From: DTU015 sp964641455
GTDB lineage: Bacteria > Bacillota > Sulfobacillia > Fermentithermobacillales > Fermentithermobacillaceae
Reading direction: 5' to 3'
Length of the DNA: 64,000 bases
Assembly: GCA_964641455.1 (NCBI GenBank)
Contig: CAZXLH010000004.1
Coordinates: forward strand, 1 to 64,000
A program made the translations under genes and the position numbers. The notes beneath the pieces are model-generated. The model was given only the letters and a program-made list of their open reading frames with translations, did no database searches and was not told where the DNA came from. Shown piece by piece: positions 34,486 through 40,715 of this stretch. Within the stretch, counting starts at the first letter, position 1. Each line of letters opens with the position of its first letter.

Positions 34486-34563
34486 CTAACCCACCTGGAA
34501 GTTAGCAGCTCCAGCCAAGAGCAATGTCAGAATGGCGAGAATTGCCTTGAGAACTTTATTCAC
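34486..34563 (-). CDS. 25-residue hydrophobic peptide with strong ribosome site
   Basis: GTG 34563 opens a 25-codon frame, beginning MNKVLKAILAILTLLLAGAA and ending FQVG. AGGGGG lies 7 bp upstream, a far better translation signal than the downstream HD-GYP gene has at its first ATG. A Lys-flanked N-terminus followed by about 17 hydrophobic residues predicts one membrane helix. It could be a small membrane peptide or a leader peptide controlling the HD-GYP gene 41 bp downstream. No homology is claimed; the evidence is the ribosome site, composition and position. Confidence 0.5.
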   Translation of the reverse strand: MNKVLKAILAILTLLLAGAANFQVG

Positions 34564-34584
34564 TTAGAAACCCCCTGTTACAGG

Positions 34585-34700
34585 CTGTATCCGAACCGCT
34601 ACTTCAGACCAAAATAAAAACTCCGCTGTTTCTAAGAATAATAGGCTGTCGGCTTTATGTATCTGTTCTACACGGTTTGCTGTTGTTCCTCTTGAAACCC
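34585..34700 (-). ncRNA. Possible structured leader resembling a degenerate c-di-GMP-I (GEMM) riboswitch
   Basis: In the 150 bp before the 25-residue ORF, the minus strand shows in order GCAAACC (34680-34674), AAAGCC (34656-34651), GCCTA (34646-34642) and GTAGCGG followed by TT and CGG (34602-34591). These are the invariant-looking blocks of GEMM aptamers in the right order and rough spacing, and the downstream gene is an HD-GYP protein. Against it, the P1b hairpin and GNRA loop are not convincing and the final GGUUACCG block is incomplete. A CCTG-TAA-CAGG hairpin then overlaps the AGGGGG ribosome site of the small ORF. Confidence 0.3.
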
Positions 34701-34714
34701 AACCAAAATGTTGC

Positions 34715-35365
34715 TTAAATTGAATAATTGTCTAATAACATGGGAAACTTGCGGTTGACAGCGTCAAGGGTCGCTTTTACTACAGATTCCCTTTCATCAT
34801 ATGTAATCGGGCAAGAACCGCTAAGTATTAGCTCCCGCCCGTTTTCCAGGAGCACAAGCGTTACAACGGCAACTCTTACAGACTTTGATTGCGTCACGCA
34901 AACGTCACTCAGGACAATCTTTGCCCGGGGCGGTAAGAATTTGGACAAAGCATCTAAAGTTGCATCTGCAGCCAGCCAGAGCCATCTATTGGGGGTGGGG
35001 ATACCAATAGCCCTTCCCGAGGCTAAAACATCGCCCAAAGCAATTTCTACGGCCACCTCGGCATTATTCTCGCCTGCGGCCAGGGCGACCTTTACCAGTT
35101 TGGGCCTCCCCTTTTCTTTGATCACTTCTTCTTTGTTTATTTGAGCAATTGAGATCTTCCGCCTGTCAATGCGAACTCCACAGGCAGCCAGAATAGCCGA
35201 TTCCACATCCCTTACAATATGCCTGGGAGATCGGCCTGAGCTTGCCAGAATATGAACTTCTTCCACATCGCCGTTTTCGCTCAATACCACTCGGCAAGCG
35301 ATCACATCCTTAATCTTCTCTATTGTATTTTCGTATTGTCTTGCCTCGACCAACTCGTCAGCCAT
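34715..35365 (-). CDS. Conserved-looking protein of unknown function
   Basis: About 216 residues, soluble, in two parts. The N-terminal part (about 10-75) has RVVLSENGDVEEVHILASSG, then RSPRHIVRDVESAILAACG and DRRKISIAQI, a well-ordered alpha/beta pattern that looks like a genuine domain. The second part has alternating hydrophobic strands and repeats this style (VKVALAAGENNAEVAVEIALG, VAVVTLVLLENGRELILSGS), hinting at internal duplication of a strand-rich ligand-binding fold. ATG 35365 follows GGAG at 8 bp. Sits between the unknown gene at 35403 and the HD-GYP leader. I do not recognise the family. Confidence 0.65.
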   Translation of the reverse strand: MADELVEARQYENTIEKIKDVIACRVVLSENGDVEEVHILASSGRSPRHIVRDVESAILAACGVRIDRRKISIAQINKEEVIKEKGRPKLVKVALAAGENNAEVAVEIALGDVLASGRAIGIPTPNRWLWLAADATLDALSKFLPPRAKIVLSDVCVTQSKSVRVAVVTLVLLENGRELILSGSCPITYDERESVVKATLDAVNRKFPMLLDNYSI

Positions 35366-35402
35366 ATCACACACTCCGTACATTCAGGCAGGTTTCACTC
35401 AG

Positions 35403-36560
35403 CTACCACCTTGGCATGGTAAAGGTGTTGGAACGATAACCGGCCTCATCCATTTCCTTAACAACCATTTCAGCCAGAATCCATAATCCGGCAGCAACAA
35501 GGCTGTGCCCTCCTAAAATTACAGGGATAGGCGATTCACAAGCGCATTTAGTGAATTCTCTCACCCATACATCGTTAATCAAATCAAACCTGCCAAGATC
35601 CGACTGAAACCTGTCCCAATCTGACACCTGCTTCCTAAGATGAGCAAAAATTACCCTGGTATCGATAAAAGCGATATCACAAATCCTGGAAAGATACTCA
35701 AAGAACTTTTTAGGGCCCAAGCCCTGTAACATAAATCCCAAGAGCGAAACCACTTCTCCGCGTTCCTGGCGCCCTAATGCCTTCATGCCTCGTTCTTCGG
35801 AAAAAACTCTCATTCGGTGAACCATGTTCGAATTAATATATTGAATGACCGAAGGGCCTACACGCCCTATTACCGCAATTTCCCTTGAGTCATCCCTCAA
35901 TATGTTCAGGGCCTGATACAGTTTATCTTTAGGCCATTTTAAAGAGTCAATGGCTTTTAAGGCTCGCTTTCCACAGTCAGGGTGAATTCCTAAAATCATG
36001 ATATCTATAGGCGTATCAAGATCAAAATTAACCCGGCCTGAATTGGGAATAAGTATTCGCCTCATGCCAATGTCTCTTAAAAGGGTCCCAAGAGTATTAT
36101 CGTTTTCCGGCAATTCTATTTCATCTATGGCCCGGGCAGGTGTAAATGCAACAAGATCGGCAGATTGCACATTATTTACAATTACAACGTTTCTGCTTGT
36201 CTTAAGGGTAGAAGCAATTTCGTCAAACTCTTCAGAAGCCATGAGAGGAGCGGCCGCTCCTCCCATGTAGATAACGTTTTCCAGCCGGTACTTCACAATT
36301 ATCTCGCGCAATCTTGCACCAAAATGAAATTTTGATTCACCGGGGTCAAAATCTATGATTACATCAAAGTCCTTTGAAGCCTGGCCTGCAAGGCCTTTGT
36401 GGTTGGTTGCGAGCACAACTTGGTCAACCTCTGTGGCACCGGCCAATTTTGCCAAAGTATCCAAGACCACCTGTATTCGAACATCTCTTATTATCTTATC
36501 CAGAGACGTTCGTGCTTGTCCCCCTTCAAAGATAACGGCAGTAATTTTAGGCTGCTCCAA
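35403..36560 (-). CDS. Unknown protein with possible nucleotidyltransferase-like N-terminal fold
   Basis: A 385-residue soluble protein. The start (ITAVIFEGGQARTSLDKIIR ... VVLDTLAKLAGATEVDQVVLATNH) resembles the opening of GT-A or MobA-like nucleotidyltransferases in layout, with a MGGAAAPLMASEEFDEI segment further on, but the canonical GGxSxRMGxxK loop is not present. A later region has VVSLLGFMLQGLGPKKFFEYLSR and the C-terminus VILGGHSLVAAGLWILAEM. TTG start behind GGAGGAGAG. Directly downstream of hpf and 37 bp before the 34715 gene, so the two unknown genes look like an operon pair. Function unassigned. Confidence 0.65.
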   Translation of the reverse strand: MEQPKITAVIFEGGQARTSLDKIIRDVRIQVVLDTLAKLAGATEVDQVVLATNHKGLAGQASKDFDVIIDFDPGESKFHFGARLREIIVKYRLENVIYMGGAAAPLMASEEFDEIASTLKTSRNVVIVNNVQSADLVAFTPARAIDEIELPENDNTLGTLLRDIGMRRILIPNSGRVNFDLDTPIDIMILGIHPDCGKRALKAIDSLKWPKDKLYQALNILRDDSREIAVIGRVGPSVIQYINSNMVHRMRVFSEERGMKALGRQERGEVVSLLGFMLQGLGPKKFFEYLSRICDIAFIDTRVIFAHLRKQVSDWDRFQSDLGRFDLINDVWVREFTKCACESPIPVILGGHSLVAAGLWILAEMVVKEMDEAGYRSNTFTMPRW

Positions 36561-36596
36561 GTTAACTCTCCTCCCGCTTCAGAAAACCACGCGCTT

Positions 36597-37112
36597 TTAT
36601 TCTTCAGGCTCAATCAACCCGTAGTTACCATCTTTTCGCTTGTATATTACGTTCATAACACCTGTCTCGCCATTTGGAAACACAAAGAAGTTATGGCCCA
36701 AAAGTTCCATCTGAAGTGCAGCTTCCTCGGGCATCATAGGCTTCATGGCAAACCGTTTTAACCTTACTATCTTCCCTGTTTCCGGCTCTTCCCGATCTTT
36801 TGGTATCTTTGGTTCCTGCCTATCGCGTCTTAGCATTCTGGTTTTATATTTTTCCAGCTGGCGCTCAAGTTTCTCTGATACAAGATCGACTGAGGCAAAT
36901 GCATCGTGAGCAGATTCTTCAGCTCTCACAATCATGCCATTGAGAGGTATTGTAACTTCTACCACATGTCTTTCACGCTGAGTAGAAAAGGTGACCTGGC
37001 ATACACACGGCTGATGCCGAATGTATTTATCCAGTTTAACCAGCCTTTTCTCTACATACTGCCGGAGCGCTGGGTTCACATCGGTATTCTTCCCTCGTAC
37101 ATTTATCTCCAT
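36597..37112 (-). CDS. hpf: Long ribosome hibernation promoting factor
   Basis: Long-form HPF (171 residues) dimerises 70S ribosomes into inactive 100S particles in stationary phase. The N-terminal RaiA domain (MEINVRGKNTDVNPALRQYV) and the C-terminal dimerisation domain (KRFAMKPMMPEEAALQMELL ... FFVFPNGETG) are both present. Start ATG 37112, 8 bp after GGGAGG. In Bacillus the orthologue is controlled by sigma-H and sigma-B; a sigma-H-like element lies upstream here too. hpf-secA-prfB is an old neighbourhood, here with extra genes inserted. Confidence 0.96.
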   Translation of the reverse strand: MEINVRGKNTDVNPALRQYVEKRLVKLDKYIRHQPCVCQVTFSTQRERHVVEVTIPLNGMIVRAEESAHDAFASVDLVSEKLERQLEKYKTRMLRRDRQEPKIPKDREEPETGKIVRLKRFAMKPMMPEEAALQMELLGHNFFVFPNGETGVMNVIYKRKDGNYGLIEPEE

Positions 37113-37140
37113 GCTGCATACCTCCCATAAAAGACTCTTT

Positions 37141-37179
37141 TCTTTATCATTATTCCCTCTCTGTGTCAAAGATCCCTCC
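37141..37179 (-). promoter_or_regulatory. Overlapping sigma-A and sigma-H-like promoter elements for hpf
   Basis: Minus strand: GGAGGGATC (37179-37171) and AGGGAATAA (37158-37150) are 12 bp apart and fit RnAGGAwww / RnnGAATww, the -10 perfectly and the -35 with two mismatches. Interleaved with it is a perfect TTGACA (37169-37164) with TAAAGA 17 bp on (37146-37141), a weak -10. Known sigma-H control of Bacillus hpf makes the first reading attractive. Confidence 0.42.
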
Positions 37180-37265
37180 AGAAACCCCTAAAGATAATTG
37201 GGCCCCTTATACGAATCTTCGACACAATATTACCAAACCTAATACACTCAATCGACACCGCCTGA

Positions 37266-37339
37266 CAATCCACAAACATATCCCCAACCCAAAACCGCTG
37301 TTTAACTGGTTATCAACAGAATTACCCACATTATCCACA
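37266..37339. promoter_or_regulatory. Cluster of DnaA-box-like 9-mers
   Basis: One perfect DnaA box TTATCCACA (37331-37339) is preceded directly by TTACCCACA (37322-37330, one mismatch), TTATCAACA (37310-37318, one mismatch) and more distantly by CAATCCACA (37266-37274, two mismatches), all in one orientation. The cluster ends 20 bp before the cold-shock gene promoter. No dnaA, dnaN or AT-rich unwinding region accompanies it, so it is not the origin. The surrounding 37181-37300 stretch is strongly G-poor on the plus strand and otherwise holds no gene. Confidence 0.5.
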
Positions 37340-37359
37340 GCCATTGACACCAATGTGTG

Positions 37360-37388
37360 TTGACTCTTTGACATGGGCATGCTATATT
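37360..37388 (+). promoter_or_regulatory. Sigma-A promoter of the cold-shock gene
   Basis: TTGACT (37360-37365) and TATATT (37383-37388) are exactly 17 bp apart. The transcript would begin near 37395 and carry a leader of about 70 nt. Confidence 0.87.
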
Positions 37389-37414
37389 CCGAACACGAGC
37401 TTAAAGCTCCAAAA

Positions 37415-37461
37415 GACGACGTGGCCGGGACCCGTCGTCGGGAAATAGGAGGAATGTCCCG
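37415..37461 (+). promoter_or_regulatory. Cold-shock mRNA leader with alternative hairpins around the ribosome site
   Basis: A perfect 7-bp stem GACGACG/CGTCGTC (37415-37421, 37433-37439) is followed by CGGGA/TCCCG (37439-37443, 37457-37461) whose loop contains the AGGAGG site (37447-37452). Alternatively CGGGAC inside the first loop (37426-37431) can pair perfectly with GTCCCG (37456-37461). The two arrangements exclude each other and differ in exposure of the ribosome site, as expected of a temperature-responsive leader. Confidence 0.5.
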
Positions 37462-37463
37462 AA

Positions 37464-37667
37464 ATGCAAGGTACAGTAAAATGGTTTAACGCGCAGAAAG
37501 GCTATGGTTTTATTCAACGTGATGACGGGCCGGATGTGTTCGTACATTACTCGGCAATCCAATCAGACGGATTCCGTACACTTAATGAAGGTGATCTTGT
37601 AGAATTTGACATCATCGAAGGGCCAAAAGGTCTTCAAGCTGCAAATGTAAACAAGATTTCTGAGTGA
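37464..37667 (+). CDS. csp: Cold-shock protein, CspA family
   Basis: A 67-residue single OB-fold protein with both nucleic-acid-binding motifs: KGYGFIQRDD (RNP1) and DVFVHYSAI (RNP2). It opens with MQGTVKWFNAQ. Such proteins bind single-stranded RNA and act as chaperones on cold shift and in stationary phase. AGGAGG lies 11 bp upstream, slightly far, but it is placed in the loop of a small hairpin that may shorten the effective distance. The gene has its own promoter and terminator, and diverges from hpf. Confidence 0.97.
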   Translation: MQGTVKWFNAQKGYGFIQRDDGPDVFVHYSAIQSDGFRTLNEGDLVEFDIIEGPKGLQAANVNKISE

Positions 37668-37680
37668 TCATGGCCAACGT

Positions 37681-37717
37681 GCCCCGGTACTTACAATACC
37701 GGGGCTTTAATGTTTTT
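37681..37717 (+). terminator. Terminator of the cold-shock gene
   Basis: GCCCCGGTA (37681-37689) and TACCGGGGC (37697-37705) make a perfect 9-bp stem with a 7-nt loop, followed by TTTAATGTTTTT. It ends at the stop codon of the convergent FliT-like gene. Confidence 0.92.
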
Positions 37718-38057
37718 ACAGTATCCTGTCAAACCGTCTGTTACGCAAGCGGCCTTTTGAATAGGCTGCCAAAACTCTGAGTTTATTGGCGATTTCCAGC
37801 ATATCCTGGCTCTCACGGTTCATTTCTTCTCTTATAAGTTGTGCAATTTCTTCATCCAATTCCGTAATACAAAGGGTAATTTCCTGAACCAATTTCTTTT
37901 GAATGTCATTAGAAGGCATTTGCCGCCTGGAATCGATCTGGTTAAGCACTTCCTGCCTTTGGCCTATGAGTACCTCCAAAGCTGCAAAATTGCCGTCCCT
38001 TGCCGAATTTCTGGCATGGGCGGTTAGGGCAAGAAGTTGTTTTAGGCCTTCAACCAT
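37716..38057 (-). CDS. fliT: FliT-like flagellar chaperone
   Basis: About 113 residues, almost wholly helical, with alternating charged and leucine residues (LKQLLALTAHARNSARDG, LCITELDEEIAQLIREEMNR). Composition, length and the place after fliD-fliS match FliT, the export chaperone for FliD, but FliT sequences are too variable to be sure. I start at ATG 38057, which overlaps the fliS stop (ATGGTTGA); a GTG ten codons upstream is possible. Convergent with the cold-shock gene. Confidence 0.72.
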   Translation of the reverse strand: MVEGLKQLLALTAHARNSARDGNFAALEVLIGQRQEVLNQIDSRRQMPSNDIQKKLVQEITLCITELDEEIAQLIREEMNRESQDMLEIANKLRVLAAYSKGRLRNRRFDRIL

Positions 38058-38445
38058 GGTTTGCCACAACTTCTTTCCACGCGTCACGAAGTTGAGTCAT
38101 AACATTTAACGCATGGCCTATTGGTTCAGCCTCTTTTTTCAGGTTTGCTTTTAAAAGAGCCGAATAAACAAAATCATAAAGGCTATCGAGCCCTACAGCT
38201 AAGTCTCCTGTGCTCAAATTAAGCGCTCCCCTTAATTCATCTACAATATCCTGGGCGCGCAAGAGTTTGGCGTTTGCCCCAGCCAAATCTTTTGTTTCAA
38301 TGCAATTTACGGCCTCCCTCATGTTTTGGAGGCAACTGTTATAAAGCATAAGCACAAGTTCGCCTGGAGACGCAGTTCCAACCCTGGCTTGTTTGTAAGT
38401 ATTCAGTGCTTTTTCCCTGTTGCCTACGTTAACGGCATTTAACAA
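38050..38445 (-). CDS. fliS: Flagellar export chaperone FliS
   Basis: FliS binds the C-terminus of flagellin and keeps it unpolymerised before export. The 131 residues include the family's opening ALNTYKQARVGTASPGELVLML and the helical hairpin typical of FliS. It apparently starts at TTG 38445 behind GGGTGA; no better start exists in frame. Between fliD and the FliT-like gene, as in Bacillus. Confidence 0.94.
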   Translation of the reverse strand: MLNAVNVGNREKALNTYKQARVGTASPGELVLMLYNSCLQNMREAVNCIETKDLAGANAKLLRAQDIVDELRGALNLSTGDLAVGLDSLYDFVYSALLKANLKKEAEPIGHALNVMTQLRDAWKEVVANHG

Positions 38446-38471
38446 GCTTAATCACCCGTCTTTCATATCGC

Positions 38472-39824
38472 TTAACCTGTAAACATTCCTTGTACTTGCT
38501 GAGCTAACCATAACCCCTGGGAATTCATCTGAGTAAGAAGCGTCTCCAGTGCAGTAAACTGCCTTCTTAAATTCATAAGGCGAATCTGGAGCCGCCTTTC
38601 AAGATTGTCAATTTGACGGGCTATATCTTTGTCTTGAGACTCAAGCTGTGCATCTCTTATAGGCAAAAATCCGTTATGGGCAGTATACATTTGCAGCACT
38701 TGTTGCAAACTTACCAACACACCTTGAGACCCTTCCTCATCGTCCCTTAAAAGCGACATCACGGCATCCCTATTGGCAGTAAGAGCGTCTCTGAATTTTG
38801 CTTCGTCAAGAGACAATTTGCCTTGCCGTGAATAAGAGCCTAGCCTACCGGTGCTTATTCCAATTGCACCCACAAACCTGAACCCAGGAAACTTATCTGA
38901 GATTTCCCTGAATATTGTTTGGCGAACTTGAGTCAGCAACCTCTGAAGCAACGGATCGCCAAACAGCAATCCGGCTTGCCTGGTATCGCTGTCCCATGCA
39001 TCATATTTGGCCGCCATATCCAAAAGGCTGTTGTATTCGCTGACGAATTGGTTAACTGCTTCGACCACTGCATCATTGTCGTAGTCTACGGTAACCGAGG
39101 TTTTGCCGGCACTCAAAAGATTAAGTGACAATCCCGGGATTGCATCAGATATGCTGTTTGAATCTCTCTTAAAAGTAATGCCGTTAATTTTAAACTCTGC
39201 CAAACCGGAATCCACAACCGTGGTTAACCCCAGGAGGCCAGAGTCTTCAACCAGAACTTGCTTGCCTGTAGATTTGGTTTTGAGCACAAGCGTATACTCA
39301 GAAGAATTGACCTGAAGAACAGATGCGCTAATGCCCAGATCTTCTGCCTCGTTAATTTTGGCTGCAATTGAATTGAGGCTGTCAGCGTTTTCGCCGCCTT
39401 CAACAGTAATTTCGCCTGCAAATTCGCCGGCTATAGTGAAAGACAAAGTGCCTGAAAGCCCCAAGCCTTCATCTGGCCCTTGAGTGAAAACCCTTGACTG
39501 CAAAGTATGAGATTGAGCCAAAGCAATAACATCAATATCATATTTGCCGGGAGCTGCAGTCTCTGATGCAGTAGCCGAAACCACATCAAGATTGCCTACC
39601 TTAGCAACTTTTGCATCGTAAATTGTTTGGCCTAAGAGTGGTTTTATTTTCGACATTATAGAATCTAACTTGGATTGAAGATTGTTCCAAGCAACCCTTC
39701 TGTCAGCCACCAATTTTTGTTTGGCTTCAAGGGCTACCATGGGCCGTTTTTCCAGTTTCATCAATTCCTGAATCAGCGTTTCAGTGTCCAGCCCGGTGAC
39801 ATTCAAACTAACAGGAGAACTCAA
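38472..39824 (-). CDS. fliD: Flagellar filament cap FliD (HAP2)
   Basis: FliD caps the growing filament and folds arriving flagellin. The 450-residue protein has the conserved N-terminus (SLNVTGLDTETLIQELMKLE), a central region with VIALAQSHTLQSRVF, and the C-terminal coiled coil ending ALETLLTQMNSQGLWLAQQ. The likely start is TTG 39824, 6 bp after GAGGTG; a GTG three codons earlier is part of that site. A sigma-D-type promoter lies about 110 bp upstream, and no flagellin gene precedes it. Confidence 0.95.
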   Translation of the reverse strand: MSSPVSLNVTGLDTETLIQELMKLEKRPMVALEAKQKLVADRRVAWNNLQSKLDSIMSKIKPLLGQTIYDAKVAKVGNLDVVSATASETAAPGKYDIDVIALAQSHTLQSRVFTQGPDEGLGLSGTLSFTIAGEFAGEITVEGGENADSLNSIAAKINEAEDLGISASVLQVNSSEYTLVLKTKSTGKQVLVEDSGLLGLTTVVDSGLAEFKINGITFKRDSNSISDAIPGLSLNLLSAGKTSVTVDYDNDAVVEAVNQFVSEYNSLLDMAAKYDAWDSDTRQAGLLFGDPLLQRLLTQVRQTIFREISDKFPGFRFVGAIGISTGRLGSYSRQGKLSLDEAKFRDALTANRDAVMSLLRDDEEGSQGVLVSLQQVLQMYTAHNGFLPIRDAQLESQDKDIARQIDNLERRLQIRLMNLRRQFTALETLLTQMNSQGLWLAQQVQGMFTG

Positions 39825-39864
39825 ATAGACCACCTCATCAAATTCTGTTCGGTCTCCGCTTTAT

Positions 39865-39884
39865 TTAAGGCTGTTGAGCCTTAA
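39865..39884. repeat. Hairpin in the fliD leader
   Basis: TTAAGGCT and AGCCTTAA form a perfect 8-bp stem with a 4-nt loop in the csrA-fliD gap. There is no T run after it in the fliD direction, so it is not a typical terminator; it would lie in the leader of the sigma-D transcript. Confidence 0.5.
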
Positions 39885-39935
39885 TGGCCAATTATATGCA
39901 GTTGGAAAAGGCGCTGGAATTTCCAATCAGGTAGC

Positions 39936-39963
39936 TAATCGAAACAATCAGGCAAACAGTTTA
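39936..39963 (-). promoter_or_regulatory. Sigma-D (flagellar) promoter for fliD-fliS-fliT
   Basis: Minus strand TAAA (39963-39960), 16 bp, then TTCGATTA (39943-39936), 6 of 8 to the -10 consensus GCCGATAA. Position in the only sizable gap of the cluster and the late-gene identity of fliD support it. Confidence 0.6.
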
Positions 39964-39970
39964 GCCAAAC

Positions 39971-40207
39971 CTATTCATTTAATTCGTTTTCCAGGCAATC
40001 TATATCCAGAACCGGGTCTTTGGCCTCCATCATCTCTCTGGCAATCTCCATTTCAACTTCCTCACGCAAAATCTTGGTGCCCTGGGGAGCTTCAATACCC
40101 AGTTTCACAACAGCCCTTGAACTTCTACCCCTTACTTCTGTTACACGAATAACGATGTCATCGCCAATTACTATGGCCTCACCTACACGTCTTGACAAAA
40201 CAAGCAT
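39971..40207 (-). CDS. csrA: Carbon storage regulator CsrA
   Basis: A 78-residue RNA-binding dimer (MLVLSRRVGEAIVIGDDIVI; conserved ARG and VKLGIEAP region), a translational repressor that binds GGA in leader hairpins. In Bacillus it represses flagellin mRNA and is sequestered by FliW. It follows fliW with almost no gap, ATG behind AAGGACGG. The C-terminal helix reads ILREEVEMEIAREMMEAKDP, longer than in enteric CsrA but normal for Firmicutes, where it contacts FliW. Confidence 0.97.
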   Translation of the reverse strand: MLVLSRRVGEAIVIGDDIVIRVTEVRGRSSRAVVKLGIEAPQGTKILREEVEMEIAREMMEAKDPVLDIDCLENELNE

Positions 40208-40208
40208 A

Positions 40209-40661
40209 TTAGCCCGTCCTTTTCATTAGGTTTCGAAGCGGCAAAAACACAAGGTGCTTGGTAGTATACTCGGGGTCAGTAGTAATTACCTGCTTGCCAA
40301 GTCTTTTTGCAGGATTAACAACAAGCGGGGCCAAAAGGTTCACTGTCATCTGTTTTACATCTTGAGGCACAGTCACTACAGACAGCAAAACTAATTCGCT
40401 TGGATGCAAAGCCTCAAGCGGTTCAAGGTCCTGTGGGGCAAACGCCGGGTCGTAGTCACTGAACGGTACCCGGGGATCAAGGATTACAAAGCCTAGGGAT
40501 TGCGCATCAAGACACTGCAGCCATTTAAGAAGCCCGGGCTTATCCAAATCCATAACAATGAATCTTCGATATTCGGGAAATCCGATAAGGCCTTCCGGAA
40601 AGTGCAGAATATGGTCTTCCTCGACCTTGATCACCCCAAAGCGTTTTGTGGGAAATTCCAC
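40209..40661 (-). CDS. fliW: Flagellar assembly factor FliW
   Basis: FliW (150 residues) binds and inhibits CsrA and is displaced by cytoplasmic flagellin, coupling flagellin synthesis to export. Characteristic segments are HILHFPEGLIGFPEYRRFIV, FVILDPRVPFSDYDP and VNLLAPLVVNPAKRLGKQVI. GTG start behind GGAGGGATT. Immediately upstream of csrA; the gene yviE that Bacillus has before it is missing here. Confidence 0.96.
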   Translation of the reverse strand: MEFPTKRFGVIKVEEDHILHFPEGLIGFPEYRRFIVMDLDKPGLLKWLQCLDAQSLGFVILDPRVPFSDYDPAFAPQDLEPLEALHPSELVLLSVVTVPQDVKQMTVNLLAPLVVNPAKRLGKQVITTDPEYTTKHLVFLPLRNLMKRTG

Positions 40662-40715
40662 ATGAATCCCTCCTGTTACCGAAAAAACCTAAGGCCCAAG
40701 GGCCGAATCCAGCCT

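Noticed and set aside
37266..37339. The DnaA boxes as the chromosomal origin
   Set aside because: dnaA, dnaN, rpmH and an AT-rich unwinding stretch are absent; the boxes are too few and lie before a cold-shock promoter.
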